Positions 15,201-27,560 of a stretch of DNA of 64,000 nucleotides are shown piece after piece. The notes under the pieces are model-generated. The model saw nothing but the letters and a program-made list of their open reading frames with translations. It was not told the DNA's origin and did no database searches. How positions within the stretch are numbered: position 1 is the first letter of the stretch; every line of letters begins with the position of its first letter. Source of the stretch: Thuidium tamariscinum (lineage: Eukaryota; Streptophyta; Bryopsida; Hypnales; Thuidiaceae); assembly GCA_947034885.2 (NCBI GenBank), contig OX344755.2, forward strand, positions 24,559,052-24,623,051, given 5' to 3'. A program made the position numbers and the translations under genes.

Positions 15201-15629
15201 GTCCTAGAGACCTGTGTTCGGTTCCTTCTGCTGTGAGTTTTTTTAGGAGGCGGGTGGGACATTCTGGCAATAAATCTGCACGAGGTGCAGAATCAGTCCT
15301 AATCTTCAGGACATTTTTTGTTATATTTCTGGCATTTGTTTCACTTGCGAATTTGAATGGGTTATGTCACATCGCTTCTGTTCTCCTTGCAGATTGCCAT
15401 AGCATTTCGGCCGCTAATGGAGCGCATGCGATTTTGGAAGTCAGTTCGTGAAATAGCCCGTGTCTATGATGCTTGCATGGGTATGATCATATTTATACCC
15501 ATCGCATTCTTGTCGTGGTTTCCCTTCGTTTCCACTTTCCAGACACGTCTCGTCTTCAACCAGGCCTTCAGTCGTGGTCTTGAGATCTCCCTCATCTTGA
15601 GTGGAAATCGTCCGAATCGTAATGCCTAG
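203..15629 (+). CDS. Callose synthase (1,3-beta-glucan synthase), GSL8/GSL10-like, 5' part missing
   Basis: Plasma-membrane enzyme that makes callose from UDP-glucose; the GSL8/GSL10 class works at the cell plate and in pollen. I joined 39 exons with matching phases: 203-358, 569-683, 1265-1388, 1807-1996, 2585-2637, 2839-2899, 3176-3257, 3437-3486, 3791-3877, 4165-4247, 4545-4593, 4963-5054, 5234-5333, 5477-5637, 5889-6009, 6155-6252, 6832-6919, 7320-7513, 7798-7907, 8092-8241, 8515-8583, 9000-9171, 9571-9691, 9968-10087, 10584-10702, 10937-11020, 11355-11467, 11688-11740, 12021-12197, 12509-12556, 12761-12919, 13062-13175, 13373-13461, 13654-13812, 13962-14064, 14199-14318, 14602-14652, 14856-15038, 15393-15629. 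They give 4,455 nt, about 1,484 residues plus stop. Landmarks: FVEHR (first exon), QERYYVGR, NLEARRRLQFFTNSLFM, ENEDGISILFYLQKI, VGKGRDVGLNQIALFE, RSTGRGF (RXTG motif, putative UDP-glucose site), then several C-terminal membrane spans. The N-terminal Fks1-type region and start codon lie upstream of the window. Assignment to GSL8/GSL10 rather than another many-exon GSL rests on remembered Arabidopsis sequence and is less sure than the family. Confidence 0.95.
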
Positions 15630-18067
15630 ACTACTGCCCCAACTTTCTAGAAGTACTTCTCCTGGGTCCTTCAAATTTTTGGTGGATAGTGTTCTATCCA
15701 ATGTTTAATCTGTTGAGATATTCTGCTGGACAGCAATGAAGCTGGAAATTGAACAGTACAATACTACCTATAACTCACCTTTAAATGTAACCTTTAAGGT
15801 TCCTATGTTTGCCTTCCATCAAATCCATTGATGCAAAATATGAGGTATTAGAAAATTACATTTATGTGCACAATACAAGATACATTTATTAGCTTGTTAC
15901 CATTGTGATTAGATTAAAGTACGCAAACTAATTCAATCTAGTCCCCAAGATGGCACCTTATAATAGGTGCTTTCAAGTTCTGGTGATTGCCAAATTACAA
16001 AGTTAATGTTGCAAATCAGAAAGTTAATATTAGCAAATCCACCATGACAGTGCATCTACTTGTCAACTACCACACTCAAATTAGCAGCTAGCTAATCTCA
16101 TTGCAAATAGTAACCTTTTATTATTAAGACTTTTTTTAGCAAAAATTTCTAGAAATACATGTATTTTTAGTAAGTTTGTCTAAAATTCACTTAAAACACC
16201 CAAGGTTATTACTTACAATTAGACATCAAAGACTATACTTAAAAACTCACATAAAAAACCCCTTTTTCTTAAAGTGCATGCTCATGTTAAAATCTTCAAA
16301 ATAATGTTGGATAATATCACCATCAAACCACTTGCAGATATTCATTGAGAGTTAGCATTTGGAACAAGCAATGCTATTCACTTAGCTTGTGAGCATGAGC
16401 TTGTGTGCTTAGAGCATGGATTTTGTGAGTCCTAACTTCTAGAAGTAGTAAATACATAGAACTCATTTTTTTAGGCAAAAAACCTAGTATCCATAAATTT
16501 TTGGCATGATTTTCAATTTCTTCTTAAATTTTAGAATTTATTCTTGTAGACTTATATTTGTCAACTTATGATTGTATATATGTACTATTTGTATTAGAAT
16601 TGATATTTTTCCAAATACACAAAATATTGTAAGTTTGCATTGTTAAGGAAGTCTCTAGAAGTGTGAATGGCAAATAATGATAGAAATAAGCCTATTGAAA
16701 ATTCCATCAAATATCAATAAAACTATTCCTTTCTAAAAATAAATTCCTAACATTCCTTTCAATCAACATCCATATAATTAATCAAATTCATCTACTGTAA
16801 CACTTGATCCTTAATTGACACAATTACATTAAAACTCAACAAGCACCAATCATTATTCAAGAACACATTTCACTATGGATGGGACACTAAACCGCTCATA
16901 GTCATTATAGTCAATATAAGGTAGCTATAGATGGGTCTTAAAGCAACAATTTAAAGGTTGTTGAGCCTTTTTGATGGGTTTCACATACTCAAATATTTTC
17001 ACTCATTTTTCACTTGAAGAAGAATTGACAAGGGGTTTCATATTTTTTGGAGCATTTATGAGTTACTTATGAATTTTCAGAGAATTTTGTGGTAGGTACC
17101 TATTCCTACTTGTAGCCCTTGTAAAATCCACATATGAGATCTAAAAAGAAGATATGGCTCAACTAATAATAAGCATTGTTGTATCAAAAAAGTAATACAT
17201 AAGGCTCCTAAATGTGATCTTACTAAACTTAAACAAACCTTACATTATTTTAACATTTGGAAGAAGACAATTAGAGCAATCAATTCTCATTCAAAAAATT
17301 ACCTAAACTTAGACAAATCTTACATTACTTTAACATTTGGAAGGAGACAATTGGAGCAATCAATTCTCATTCAAAAAATTAAGTAAACACACCCTGGCTT
17401 CAAAATGGACCCTCCTTGGCTCCTATTCCATTCATTGGCAAAGTATGAAACAATATATGACAAGTCCTAATTATGCTCACATTGTTGGCAGTCTGTTTTA
17501 GAACCATTAACTGTCCATTATAGAGCTCCCTACAGGGCAGTTTGAAGAAGAGTTCGCATACAAACTGAAAACAGACTTGCACACCATCCACAAGAGGAAA
17601 AAACGTGTGTGATACTCATGATGGTCACCGGAATTGACCGAGGAAAGCTTTGAGAACTCTTAACATATTCCACTGAAAGAAAGAACTACCAACTCCGGGT
17701 GGACTACACGACACTTAAGTTGTCCAAAAAATTCTCCAAAAAATTCTCACTATGTCACCAGCATCACTGTGCATGCAATGTGAAAGTCCTTCAAGGACAG
17801 CCCACATAAGTCTTGGATTCAATCTAGATAAATAGCCAATTGGACCTCCAGCAGGCAGCTTCTGTAGTTCAGAAGGAAAGAATGAGGAATACGTTCAGAA
17901 TGGCGAGCCCTACGCTTAAAGTATTGTGTGGCCCAGGTCACGCTGTAGACTTCCCTGGAACAAGCAGGTGTGGGAAGCATGATGATGTGTTCCAAGAGAA
18001 ACACGTGGGCCACCTACCTTTGGTGCGCCTTCTAAGGGCTCCCTTGATGCTGCAAAAAATAGTGTGT
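15630..18067. other. Convergent intergenic region with the two 3' UTRs
   Basis: No coding exon is seen. It lies between the stop codons of two tail-to-tail genes and must hold both 3' UTRs and polyadenylation sites, whose positions I could not fix. The stretch about 15.75-17.4 kb is AT-rich. The stretch 17.4-18.07 kb is less so and is probably 3' UTR of the DUF707 gene. Short open frames here (for example - strand 17400-17591) have no recognisable content. Confidence 0.6.
17224..17381. repeat. 80-bp tandem duplication
   Basis: Two near-identical units follow each other with an 80-bp period (17224-17301 and 17304-17381). They share TAACATTTGGAAG and CAATCAATTCTCATTC and differ at only a few positions. 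No function is implied; it is a recent local duplication in the AT-rich intergenic strip. Confidence 0.85.
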
Positions 18068-21000
18068 CTAGGACGCTCCAGCTGAATCTAATTCAGCTTG
18101 TCTTGCATCAGCCGCATTCCACCGCTTTGTATAAACATCCCATTCGTATCTACATCTCTCTCGAACCTAAAAGAGTCACAAATAGATTGTCAACATAGTT
18201 CTCAATTTGCAACTTCAAGAGTCCAACTTAGAGAGCAGGGAGACCACATAATCAGTTGAAAAAATGAGAGGAGAGCTTACCCCTTCCCATGGTGCCCTTC
18301 CTCCAGTTGCTTCACCCTGCGGACAAAGAATGGCTTAGGTGCCGCCGATAAATGCTTCACAACTCACACGCATAACGTGCACTAGTTTGACAAACAAACT
18401 CTCCACCAAGAAAGACTCAGTATCAACAACCTAAGCTGAGCCACCAAAGCCAGTATCCACATTAAGTAAGGCACCCATTCCAACCGTTTTGAGTGGTTTT
18501 CGTTTCTAGAATGGAATTGTTTTTAGTGGCCTTTGTGTCCATTTTCGAAAGGTTCATTGCACTAAAATATGTGTTAATTGGATGCCAGATGAATAAGCTA
18601 AAATTGTTGAAGTAGTAGAGTCTCGATCACAAACCAAGACTGCCGTTGAACCTTACATATTGCATCTACGAGAGATATCACAGATACCAAAGATATCACA
18701 GGAAAGCATCTCTGGCTGTGATTAAACTAATACACATCCCATTTCTTAAAAGTTCCGTGTTTGGAAGGTACTTGCATCGCGTATGATATTGAGATCAACA
18801 CACAGGGATGGGTTCCCCGTCTTACTTGATGTATAATTTGATAAATGGCAGAAGAATCGCGAATCCTATACCAAAATCAGAATTTGCAGAAGATGGAAAC
18901 ACAGCTGAAAAAGCTTAGCGTTGAATTCCTCAGGTTGCATTTTCCAACATTGAGATCGAGGGACAGTATTCAAGCTTGAAGCCAATGAATACGGAATGTA
19001 TAGAGTGACCTACCTGATTTCCGAGTGACGGAACACCAACGTGTATAATCCATTGTTCATCCACTACTCCAATTTTCTCATACGCAGGCTGCATGAAAAG
19101 GGTATGACGAGCTTAACAAGTAGGCAGCCAGAATAGATTCACTGATCACAATTCCACCACAACTAGCTGGCTGAACAACACGGACTTCTGAAAAAGTAAA
19201 CAAAATTACCTCAACACAACGGCGCATGCTGAAATCCAGGCCCCAGCCATGTACCAAGTCATTCTGTAGCCAAGGACGAGCTTGACAAGTTAGACGAAAA
19301 CATGTTCAACCCTCACAATTCAGTCTCAAAAACAATAAATCACATAGATTCATCAAAAATCAAAACAACGCACCTGTATTATATACCAGATGCAACGCCA
19401 AGCTTTTCGAGAAAACACTGGAGCCATGATCTCAACAAACCTGCAATTTAAACAAGCAGTGAATACCCAACAAATTATACGGTGTGACTCCTACTTATCA
19501 GAGCACAAAGAAAGCATAAATATGTACAAAAAAATAAAATACATGGCAGTTGCTTACCCTGCACAAGGTGGCTTGTGTGGATCTGGGCACCAACCAGGAT
19601 GTTCCACGGCTTCCCTGCAATTTACACGAAAGTTTGTCTTCAGGCCAGTGAAAGATCTGCTTATACTTCAGTAGGAAGACACTAGACTCATCAAAAGTAA
19701 TAAAATAATATTTCCCATGTTTGATATCCTATTTTCATAACTGAATGGAAAATAACAAAACTAACTTAAGCAGAAAAATATAAATCTTCTGAACCATCTA
19801 CGAAACATGGTGTTTCTACTGTGGTTATGTACAGTTCTACACTAGAATCATCAGCGGCACAAATAAGACTCTCCACATATATTTTCATAAAAGGATAACA
19901 TAATTCGACGTCACCCAAATCATATCACACGTACTTGTGAACTTCGACGTCGCCCCGATGCTTTGTCATCGCCCAAGTTGTACCGCGACTGCCATCCAGG
20001 GATGGCTGCGAAACCTCGAGACCGTGCTTCTTGACGAGTTCGATGTATCTGCAATGCCACTTGTTACAATCGAAATATCAATAGATAAAAGCCATTCTAA
20101 CTATTCTCCTTAGGAGGGTAACCAAGGCAATACTAAAATCTTTGAATCCAGTCTACGGCTTTTGACTGAGAAGATACTGGAACAATCTATGTCAAAGTTG
20201 ACTCTACCTCTCCGCATTGAAATGCCTCAAATCAAGATCCTCATCCCAAATGAAGATGTACTCGTAAGGCTCCACAAAGTCTGGGTGCAAAAACCGCTTG
20301 GCAAACCACCTGCACCGAATTCAGGAATCCCAATCTTGAGAACAGACTACCCAAATCAGAAGTGACTAAGAGGTCAAATGCCCAGATTTAAGAGCAAGCC
20401 ACTACACAAAAGTCCAAATCAAGCATACACACGAGAAGATTTACATTGACGTATATATAAGTTACTGGGCCAAATAAAAAATGCAAGGAGACATACCACT
20501 TGGCTTGCTTGCGAGCAGCTATATGAATAGCGTTTCGGGACCATTCAAAATCATCCCACTCAGACACTTTTCCATCATAGTGAAAGAGCAATATTTGCCA
20601 TTCCTTTGAAAACTGCAGAGCCAGATTGAAAAAGAGAGTTATGGATTCTCTAATTTGTCTTGTGACATACTACTGTAGTGTTACTCCACATGTTTCATCG
20701 AGTTCTATCCACTTCAATAAAGAGTGAAACAAAAATATCAGGAGTGCAATTCCGGTTAAACTATTAATCACAGACAGCTATATGTCACAAACAGCAGAAG
20801 TATTATGTCATCAACTTATAGTACTCACAATTCCGATTGAGGAAGAGGAGAAAAATCTGTCAAGAGATGGTCCTAACTGAGGACTAGACCTAACAACTGA
20901 TTCAAAATTCTCTCCAAAAATTTGTCAGACCGTCACAAAAAATTCACAAGTACTTTCACATGATCAAATTGGCAGACAAACCATATTGACCCCAAAAATT

Positions 21001-22178
21001 AATCTGGTAAACTTGCTAATGAGTTCCAATGGCTCACTTTCTGGACTGCCGTGTTAATAGCTCCCTTCTGACCAACACCGACAGTGAATGTCAAAAGGTA
21101 CTTCGGCCTTTCTGGTAGATCCTGCAAAGAATAGTTTTGGTATCAAACAGTCATCTATAAAGAAAATTTTCCATCTGTGTCATCTGCCATCTGCCACTTC
21201 GTCGAAATATTTCAGCAAATAACATATGTGACGGTAAGACCTACAACGTAAGCTGTAAATGCAGAAATGTATCACATGATTATACATTACGTCGCGAGAT
21301 GCTCATTCTGTCTATAACAAATAAACCTCATCCCTATTTTTCACCTCTTCAGGTTTTCCCCATAGCCTACGAGGAAAGAGATCGGATTCAACATGGATGA
21401 TGCCAGGTGGAAGAGACTCCGTTCCCTGGGGTCTATCCCTACTGCATGTTGTCGCTTCCGCTTCCATTTCCTGTCATCCAAATTTGTCGCAACAGGAAAT
21501 AAGATTATGCAAGAGTGTGAGCATAGTGGTTGCTGGCTGCAAACCCGAGCGGTTACTGCTTATTGTATGGACAACGTCACATTGAGTTTCATTGAAAAAA
21601 TAGACTGAGTTATTCTTAAAATTGGGAAAACAGATCCTTGTTAATGCAATACTACAAGAGAATAGCTTCAATAATGTAAAACGAACGGTGGTGCAACCAG
21701 CAAATACGTGCTCTACGAAGCAAGCACGACCAGATGTTAAATTTGAAAAGTTACTTCCTAACACAGCGGTCAAAACAACGAGCGACAGGCCTCAGAAAAG
21801 TGATATATTTTACCTTGGGAGCAGCAGGTCGATAATCGAAGTACTGCGGTAGTTGAGTTTGAGTTGACGGAGTACTAATATTTGTAGAAATCCCGTACTG
21901 CATAACGTCTTCTTAGCGTTAACACGATTATCATGTTCCGACAATGCGCTCAAATTATAGGTATGAAGGGTATCCATTACAAATAAGAACAAAGCAATTT
22001 TACCAGCTCAATCAGAACCCCCTCTCTTGTGAAAAAAACCGAGGGCAGTCAAAGATTATTCATGAAGTACTAAAATTAACGGAAGGCAGGCTACTCGAAA
22101 CTTTACCGACACATAAAACATGCTGAGAAATGCACCAATCAGTCCACCTGATACAGCAACTATAATGAACTTCATCAT
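18068..22178 (-). CDS. DUF707 family membrane-anchored protein
   Basis: Complete gene, 13 coding exons on the - strand, 328 residues. In transcript order: 22178-22107, 21843-21814, 21425-21345, 21121-21038, 20612-20497, 20309-20208, 20048-19935, 19614-19558, 19440-19374, 19263-19210, 19088-19014, 18316-18281, 18166-18068. The start is the first of two adjacent ATGs. Residues about 4-22 (FIIVAVSGGLIGAFLSMFY) form a signal anchor. The family core follows: YLLTFTVGVGQ, LLFHYDGKVSEWDDFEWS, WWFAKRFLHPDFVEPYEY, FIWDEDLDL (D150-E-D152, a possible metal/nucleotide-sugar motif), PGWCPDPHKPPCA, FVEIMAPVFSRKAWRCIW, IQNDLVHGWGLDF, EKIGVVDEQWI. Plant DUF707 proteins are mostly uncharacterised; the old name (lysine-ketoglutarate reductase trans-splicing related) is misleading. 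A glycosyltransferase-like role in the Golgi is inferred from the anchor and DED motif. Slightly shorter than the usual 370-400 residues I recall. The 30-nt second exon is easily missed by gene finders. Confidence 0.95.
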
Positions 22179-24120
22179 TTCCCTGGGTTTGGAGGGAGCC
22201 ACAGCTATCCCTCCACTGAAACCAACCACACAGCGAGAATCGAAGAGTATTAGGTACACAAAACAGAAATTCCCGGGTAATTTTAGGACAGCATATCAAC
22301 TATCAATGTAGGTGATATTACATGAATTGGCTTGCATCCTTTCCACTATCCTTTCCACTAAAGACACTAAAATCAAAGACGAAAAGACGAAAAAATCAAT
22401 AAAATGATGTGAGAATTTGTGTAGCCCCATGACTTCGAAAATTTAAAAGTTTTGTGATAGATTTGGCAACTTTAGAATAATGTGGCAGGTATTCCAGGAC
22501 TGCAACTTTAGAACCAGGTGAACCATGATTCATGAAATAGGAAATTTGCTTTCAGTATATCAACAGAAGTGCCCCAATGCCTTAAAGAAAGTAAATCTCA
22601 CTGAATACCCAGATTCACTACTGATACACTACTACACTAAACCTGCGTGTCAAAAGCACTCTCATCTGTGTTTAAAATTTTTAAAAGCACTTCACCTCTT
22701 CATACTGACCAACGCCAACGAGATCGTTGTTCCAAAGCCTCAAGTCCAGTTTCCCACCGAGCAAATGCACGCAGTCAAGGTCACCGATCACCTGGATCAC
22801 AAACATGAGCTCTATGACTGCCCTGTGAGGCATTTGCTTAAAAAACCACGACCTAATGCAGCACACTGTATAACTCTTGCATTCTTCGAATTCACTTACA
22901 TGTCCTACTTTCAGCACTCTTAACAACAACAGAATTGCTGCGCTCCGGGAGAAAGGCGAGAAAAAAAAAAAAAAAAATTGGGGTGTATTGTACCGTTCAT
23001 CGCTTAAAATCCAGCAATGCACATGCTTTGGGGTCTAGCAGTAGCACTATCAGAGCTTACACATCATAGAAGCGCGCCTACATTGCAAGATTCAAGAACT
23101 AACAAACCCTATCACAAGTGCGTTGTGGTTCCAAAGAAGCTCAGAACTGAACAAGCGCTCTTGGCGCGCACGAAACCACAGACTACGTGTCCAAGCTTAC
23201 GATTGGTACGCAACTCGAAAGCTCACTTAGTGATCGAACCAAACCACCTTTCACTAACCCTAAAACTCATCAACAAACTCACTCACGTCACGTCCTTGCT
23301 CACCGATTATTAACGTAAGGTCAAGCTTCTGATCAGCATTCATCAGTCTCTACGGACCCCAAACCAATCGATTGAGTGCGTCTTCCTTCGTAATAATCTC
23401 GCTGAGGATTACGAAAAAGCAAGGTCAAGCGGAGTGTACACAACAAGGGGCAGTGGCGAAGGAGCGCCCAGCTACTAATGACCTCAAATCAATCACTCCT
23501 GCAAAACCCGGCCACAGAAGACACGGATGATTGCTCATCATCACACTGACTGACCAACCACCACTCCAACGCGCTCAAAACCCTAAAACCCAAAACTCGC
23601 CATTCCACCCTCAAAAAGGACGTACAAAACCCGGAATCGCAGCTTAAATTACTGTGACAAATTGACAACGCGTAGATCAACCAGAACCATCCTTACTAGC
23701 ACAAATTGTGCGAAGCAACTATCACAGTCCTTTCTCGTGATGATCGTGATGATCGTGAGAACACTATTGACTTCCGTCTTCGCATCAAGTACATTTGTCC
23801 AGATTCAGAAGCGCCCAATTGAGAAGCAAAAGCTGCCGCAAGTAATTTACTTGCAGGAATTCGTTCCTGCATGAAATTTGATTTCGTTTCAGGAAATTTC
23901 AAATCTCAAATTCATAGCCAACTTTTTATGGTCTAGCAAAATGATTGCAGAGTCCCGGTGATGATGTTGTGCGGAAAGTCATGATTGGAAGTTACTCGTG
24001 ATTGCCAGCAATGGGCGGCTAATTCTGTGGCAGAATCGGAAGAGACGGAGTGGAAAGTGGCGATCGAGTAAGCGAGCCAGAAGTTCGAGTGCCGGGACTT
24101 CCGGCAGCTGCAAAACTGGT
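22179..24120 (-). promoter_or_regulatory. 5' UTR and probable promoter region of the DUF707 gene
   Basis: Upstream of the DUF707 start the - strand shows an acceptor-like tract (GGTTGGTTTCAG, about 22221-22232) just before the start exon, so a 5' UTR intron is likely. Base composition stays mixed until about 24.1 kb, then becomes AT-rich, so the promoter probably lies within 23-24.1 kb. No TATA box or transcription start could be chosen. A - strand open segment near 22681-22860 (ending GVGQYEEVKCF) could be a UTR exon or an upstream reading frame; I do not recognise it. Confidence 0.45.
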
Positions 24121-24740
24121 ATGTCTCATCCTAGCATTTAGCATTTATTGAGGGCGGGTTGGAGTTGAAATTTTTTAACGTTAAAAGTTTATTCCATATT
24201 TTGTGGTGGACTCCTTTTGAGTTGAGCAATCTTTTGCATTTCTATCTTGCAAAATTGAAATCAAATTTCCAACAATCAACCACCTATACTTATAACTTAA
24301 TAATTATACCTAAAATTGTTCAAACAAGCATTGGAGCATGATTTCTATTGCTCAACTGTAAAAAAAAATTTATAGGAGGGAGTTTCTAAATGTACAAAAA
24401 TAATAATTCATCTAAAGACTTTAAATCAGTTGAATTCAATATAGTCATGAAGATATTAGCCTCATTAGTAGAGATTAATTTGAAGGCATTACAAGACTTC
24501 AAGTTTCAGGACTAAAGGAGCTTTAGAAACAATGCCACATCAATAGTCTAATATGGCCAAAACTATGCCATGTTAGATATTTTTTAATATTTTAAAAAAA
24601 ATTGAACAAGATGTGTGGGTCCTAAAGAATCATTTACAAAATTACATATTGAAGAAAGTTGGATTTACTATAAAGATTATTTTATTTTTTTAAAGTCTTT
24701 ATCTTGAAGTACTAAATAGGTGCAACAATGTAAATTATCT

Positions 24741-26033
24741 TTAAACTATTTGTAACGAATGTTTAATGTCTAAATCTTTGAAGTGAAGTAGAATTTGTGC
24801 AACATCTTCATTTAGGTAGCTAGAGGTTGAAGTATTGTTTGTCTCTAGCATAAATTCAATTGTAGAATCCTTCATGTCTTGAACTAAAATTTGTGCATGT
24901 TTTAGGCATAAATCCTCATGATCATCATTGTCTAAGTTGAATGTTACTTTGAATTGGTTGGCTTGAAATGATGATAGTTTGTCAAAAAGTATTTGCCCAA
25001 ACACCTTTTGTGCTTGTGTCTTGGTCAACATACTTACTATTGTACTATAGTTAGTGTTGTAGATATCAATTAGTACTTTGCAATGTCTTGGGACAAGTCA
25101 ATCAATTTGGTATTTATTAGAAAATGTTTTTTCCTTCTTGGCTCACTTTGAAACAAATTGTTGAACTTCAATGATGGAGTTATCTTCCAATTTAATATGC
25201 CTATTCAAAAAATCATTCAACATGTCAACACTGCAAAAAGACACAAGTCATTGGCCATTGTCAAGATTATTTTACACTTAACATGAGAATGCTTGTAGAA
25301 TCGTCAACTCCAAATTATAAATCTAGAGATTCTCTAAGATGTTAACACCTCATCAACAAAGAAGCTAGTATCTATAATATAGCAAAAAAGAAGTTATTTG
25401 AATGACTAACCAAAAACTTTCACTAAAACGAATAGCATTATTGGTCAACAAAATTAACCTTAACATGCAATTCATGAGATCAATACTAAATGAAAACTTC
25501 AATATAAAATGCTCCATTGCATTAATCACATACTCAAATTGCAACAATCCTAGGCAACAAAAAATGGATGCATATGTGATATGATAAGTGTCTACTACAA
25601 ATGTTAGGTTTGTGAAATTGATTAATCTTCCTTAATTTTGGTTTCCAACTTCAAAATAGCTTTGAACTATTTCTGCAAAATCAGACATCCAAGGAAATTA
25701 GAATTTGCTTCTTCATTACTCTTTAAAAGAGGTTGGTTTTTTCCTATCAATGTATTCTAAGAAGTATGTAAGAGGTGCTACAGTGTACAATGCGATTTCT
25801 ACAAGAAGAAAGTGGCTTTTGAAGCCATGGTTTTTGCAAGTGGAAGCTAGTTGATTGTGCAGTTTATTTGTAATGTAAGAACTTTGTTTTGCAATACTAA
25901 TCATTTTTGAAAAATTATCAACTACAAAGGGCTTCATCTTGTAAGAAATTTGCATACAAGACAATGACAAGGATGGAAGGACAACTTTGAAGGACAATTT
26001 GACAACATTGTGCAAATCACACAAGTCATACAT
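24741..26033 (-). pseudogene. Possible coding relic, unrecognised
   Basis: Two open frames on the - strand, 106 codons (26033-25716) and 97 codons (25031-24741), lie in one block with stop-rich sequence between. The first contains KLHNQLASTCKNHG, faintly like the His-containing blocks of hAT-type transposase relatives; this is weak. The second is acidic and hydrophilic. Both could equally be chance frames. I include them because nothing else explains two such frames together. Confidence 0.2.
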
Positions 26034-26119
26034 ATGGTAGTTTGTTTAGCCAACAAATAACCTAGGGAACCAAAAGTGTCCTCACATAGTCTGAGGTCTA
26101 ATTCAAAGTGCTACAACTT

Positions 26120-26565
26120 TTGCATCTATTGTCGGAATTCACTTAAACTTGTTGGAAAAGTTTTGTATACTAGTCTAGTTTGTGTAATGATATTTTCAGA
26201 TCAATCCAAGATGTATAATTTTTTTGGAAGACAATCAAAGTTCACAAGTTGAGTTTGAGTCCACCAAACTAAAGTTGATGGTTGCAACTTTGGGGGCTTG
26301 TATTTCCTTCATCCAATGTTTGTTTTTATTAAAATTTTGTTTCCTTAGAAGTCTAGTTACTATCATCAAATTTTCATGCCAATCCAAGTTGTTTTGAGTG
26401 TTTAAAAGCACTTTGAAGTTTAAATCCTAATATTTTTGGATTACAATGACTTTGGCAGCTTATTTCTTCTTCATACAATGTTCGTTTGCAATTAAAAAAA
26501 CTTGGAAAAGTTGCGCATACTAGTCTAGTTTGTATAGCTAAAATTTCATATCAATCCAAAAAGTT
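26120..26565. repeat. Degenerate repeats of about 160-190 bp
   Basis: The phrase TACTAGTCTAGTTTGT recurs near 26168 and 26518, each followed by a TTTCA.ATCAATCCAA segment. A weaker middle copy near 26350 has GTCTAGTTACTATCA and CCAATCCAAG. The spacing suggests three diverged units in tandem. Confidence 0.5.
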
Positions 26566-26649
26566 AAGAGTGACTAAGAAGCATTCTAGTAGAAGGAGGT
26601 TCAGCCTTATATATGTTTTTTTGCAACTTTCCTTAAAAAATCCAAATTT

Positions 26650-26912
26650 TATCTTTCATGTTTGAAACTCGAGCGCAATTGAAGCATCCAAGTGATGCAA
26701 ATCAAACATACATAATCCAAATGTTATCTTCAAAGTCTCAAATTGGAGTGTAATCAAAGCATTCAAGTGATGCAAAAGCTAAACTTCACCTTACAAGTCT
26801 CATACAACAATGCAAATGAAGCATGTAGGTATTGCAAAAAATCAAATTTCATCTTCAAAAGTCTCAATCTACAACACAATTGAAGCATTCAAGTGATGCA
26901 AATTTGAAATTT
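26650..26912. repeat. Degenerate 63-74 bp tandem repeat, four units
   Basis: The motif GAAGCATTCAAGTGATGCAA, with changes, occurs at about 26682, 26756, 26819 and 26882. Each copy is preceded by a TTCAAA.TCTCAA-like segment. Spacings are 74, 63 and 63 bp. It does not keep an open reading frame. Confidence 0.6.
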
Positions 26913-27060
26913 CACATATAATTCACCTAGCACCTCAACTCCTTGCACCGGCCTAGCCAGTCACCATGTACTACACCAAAACTTTACAAAATAGTAGTAC
27001 CTTATTGTCTTTGTTTGATGTACACATAGAAATACAAGGAAACAACCTGATTGTGGATTG

Positions 27061-27113
27061 GTAGTTACTGCCACTTTTTGGTACATTATGTACCAAAAAG
27101 TGGCAATAACTAC
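27061..27113. repeat. Strong hairpin, 24-bp arms and 5-nt loop
   Basis: Arms 27061-27084 and 27090-27113 (GTAGTTACTGCCACTTTTTG at the outer left) are complementary with one mismatch around the loop ATTAT. This could be a small foldback element or the joined termini of an internally deleted inverted-repeat element. A related phrase, GCCACTTTTTG, recurs near 27576. Confidence 0.85.
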
Positions 27114-27169
27114 AAATTCTAAAAAATTTAAAATTTTAATTTAGATTTAGTATACTTGGCATGTTCTTA

Positions 27170-27560
27170 CAGGCCAAAGAATTAAAAAATTTTAAATTTT
27201 AAAATTTTAAATCTTCATTTCCATCCCCCCCCTCTCCTCTTGTAATTTCTTGAAACCAACTAATTGACAAACATTATAGGACAAGTGATCCTATATTTGT
27301 ATTCATATATGTATTAATATCTGTACCTATATCTATATTTGTATCTAGACCATATTTGGATTGTATCCGTATAATCCATATTATACATGTAGAATATCCG
27401 TATCCATATCCGTATCTGAACGATTCAGATTAAATCTTACATGATCAATGGCTTGGGAATTTTTGAGAAATCAACAGTGATTACAAAGGTAAGTTTTTTT
27501 GTTTTTTTTTAAATCAATGGCTTGTAAATTTTTTAAGAGAGGAGGGGGGGCTAATTTATT
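27170..27560. repeat. Dispersed repeat with degenerate ATATCC tract, copy 1
   Basis: A stretch built from variants of TATCCATATCCGTAT, followed by TTTTTTTTAAATCAATGGC and a G-run (about GAGAGGAGGGGGGG). The same order recurs at 50160-50560 inside an intron of the coiled-coil gene, so this is a dispersed repeat and not a simple microsatellite. Confidence 0.6.
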
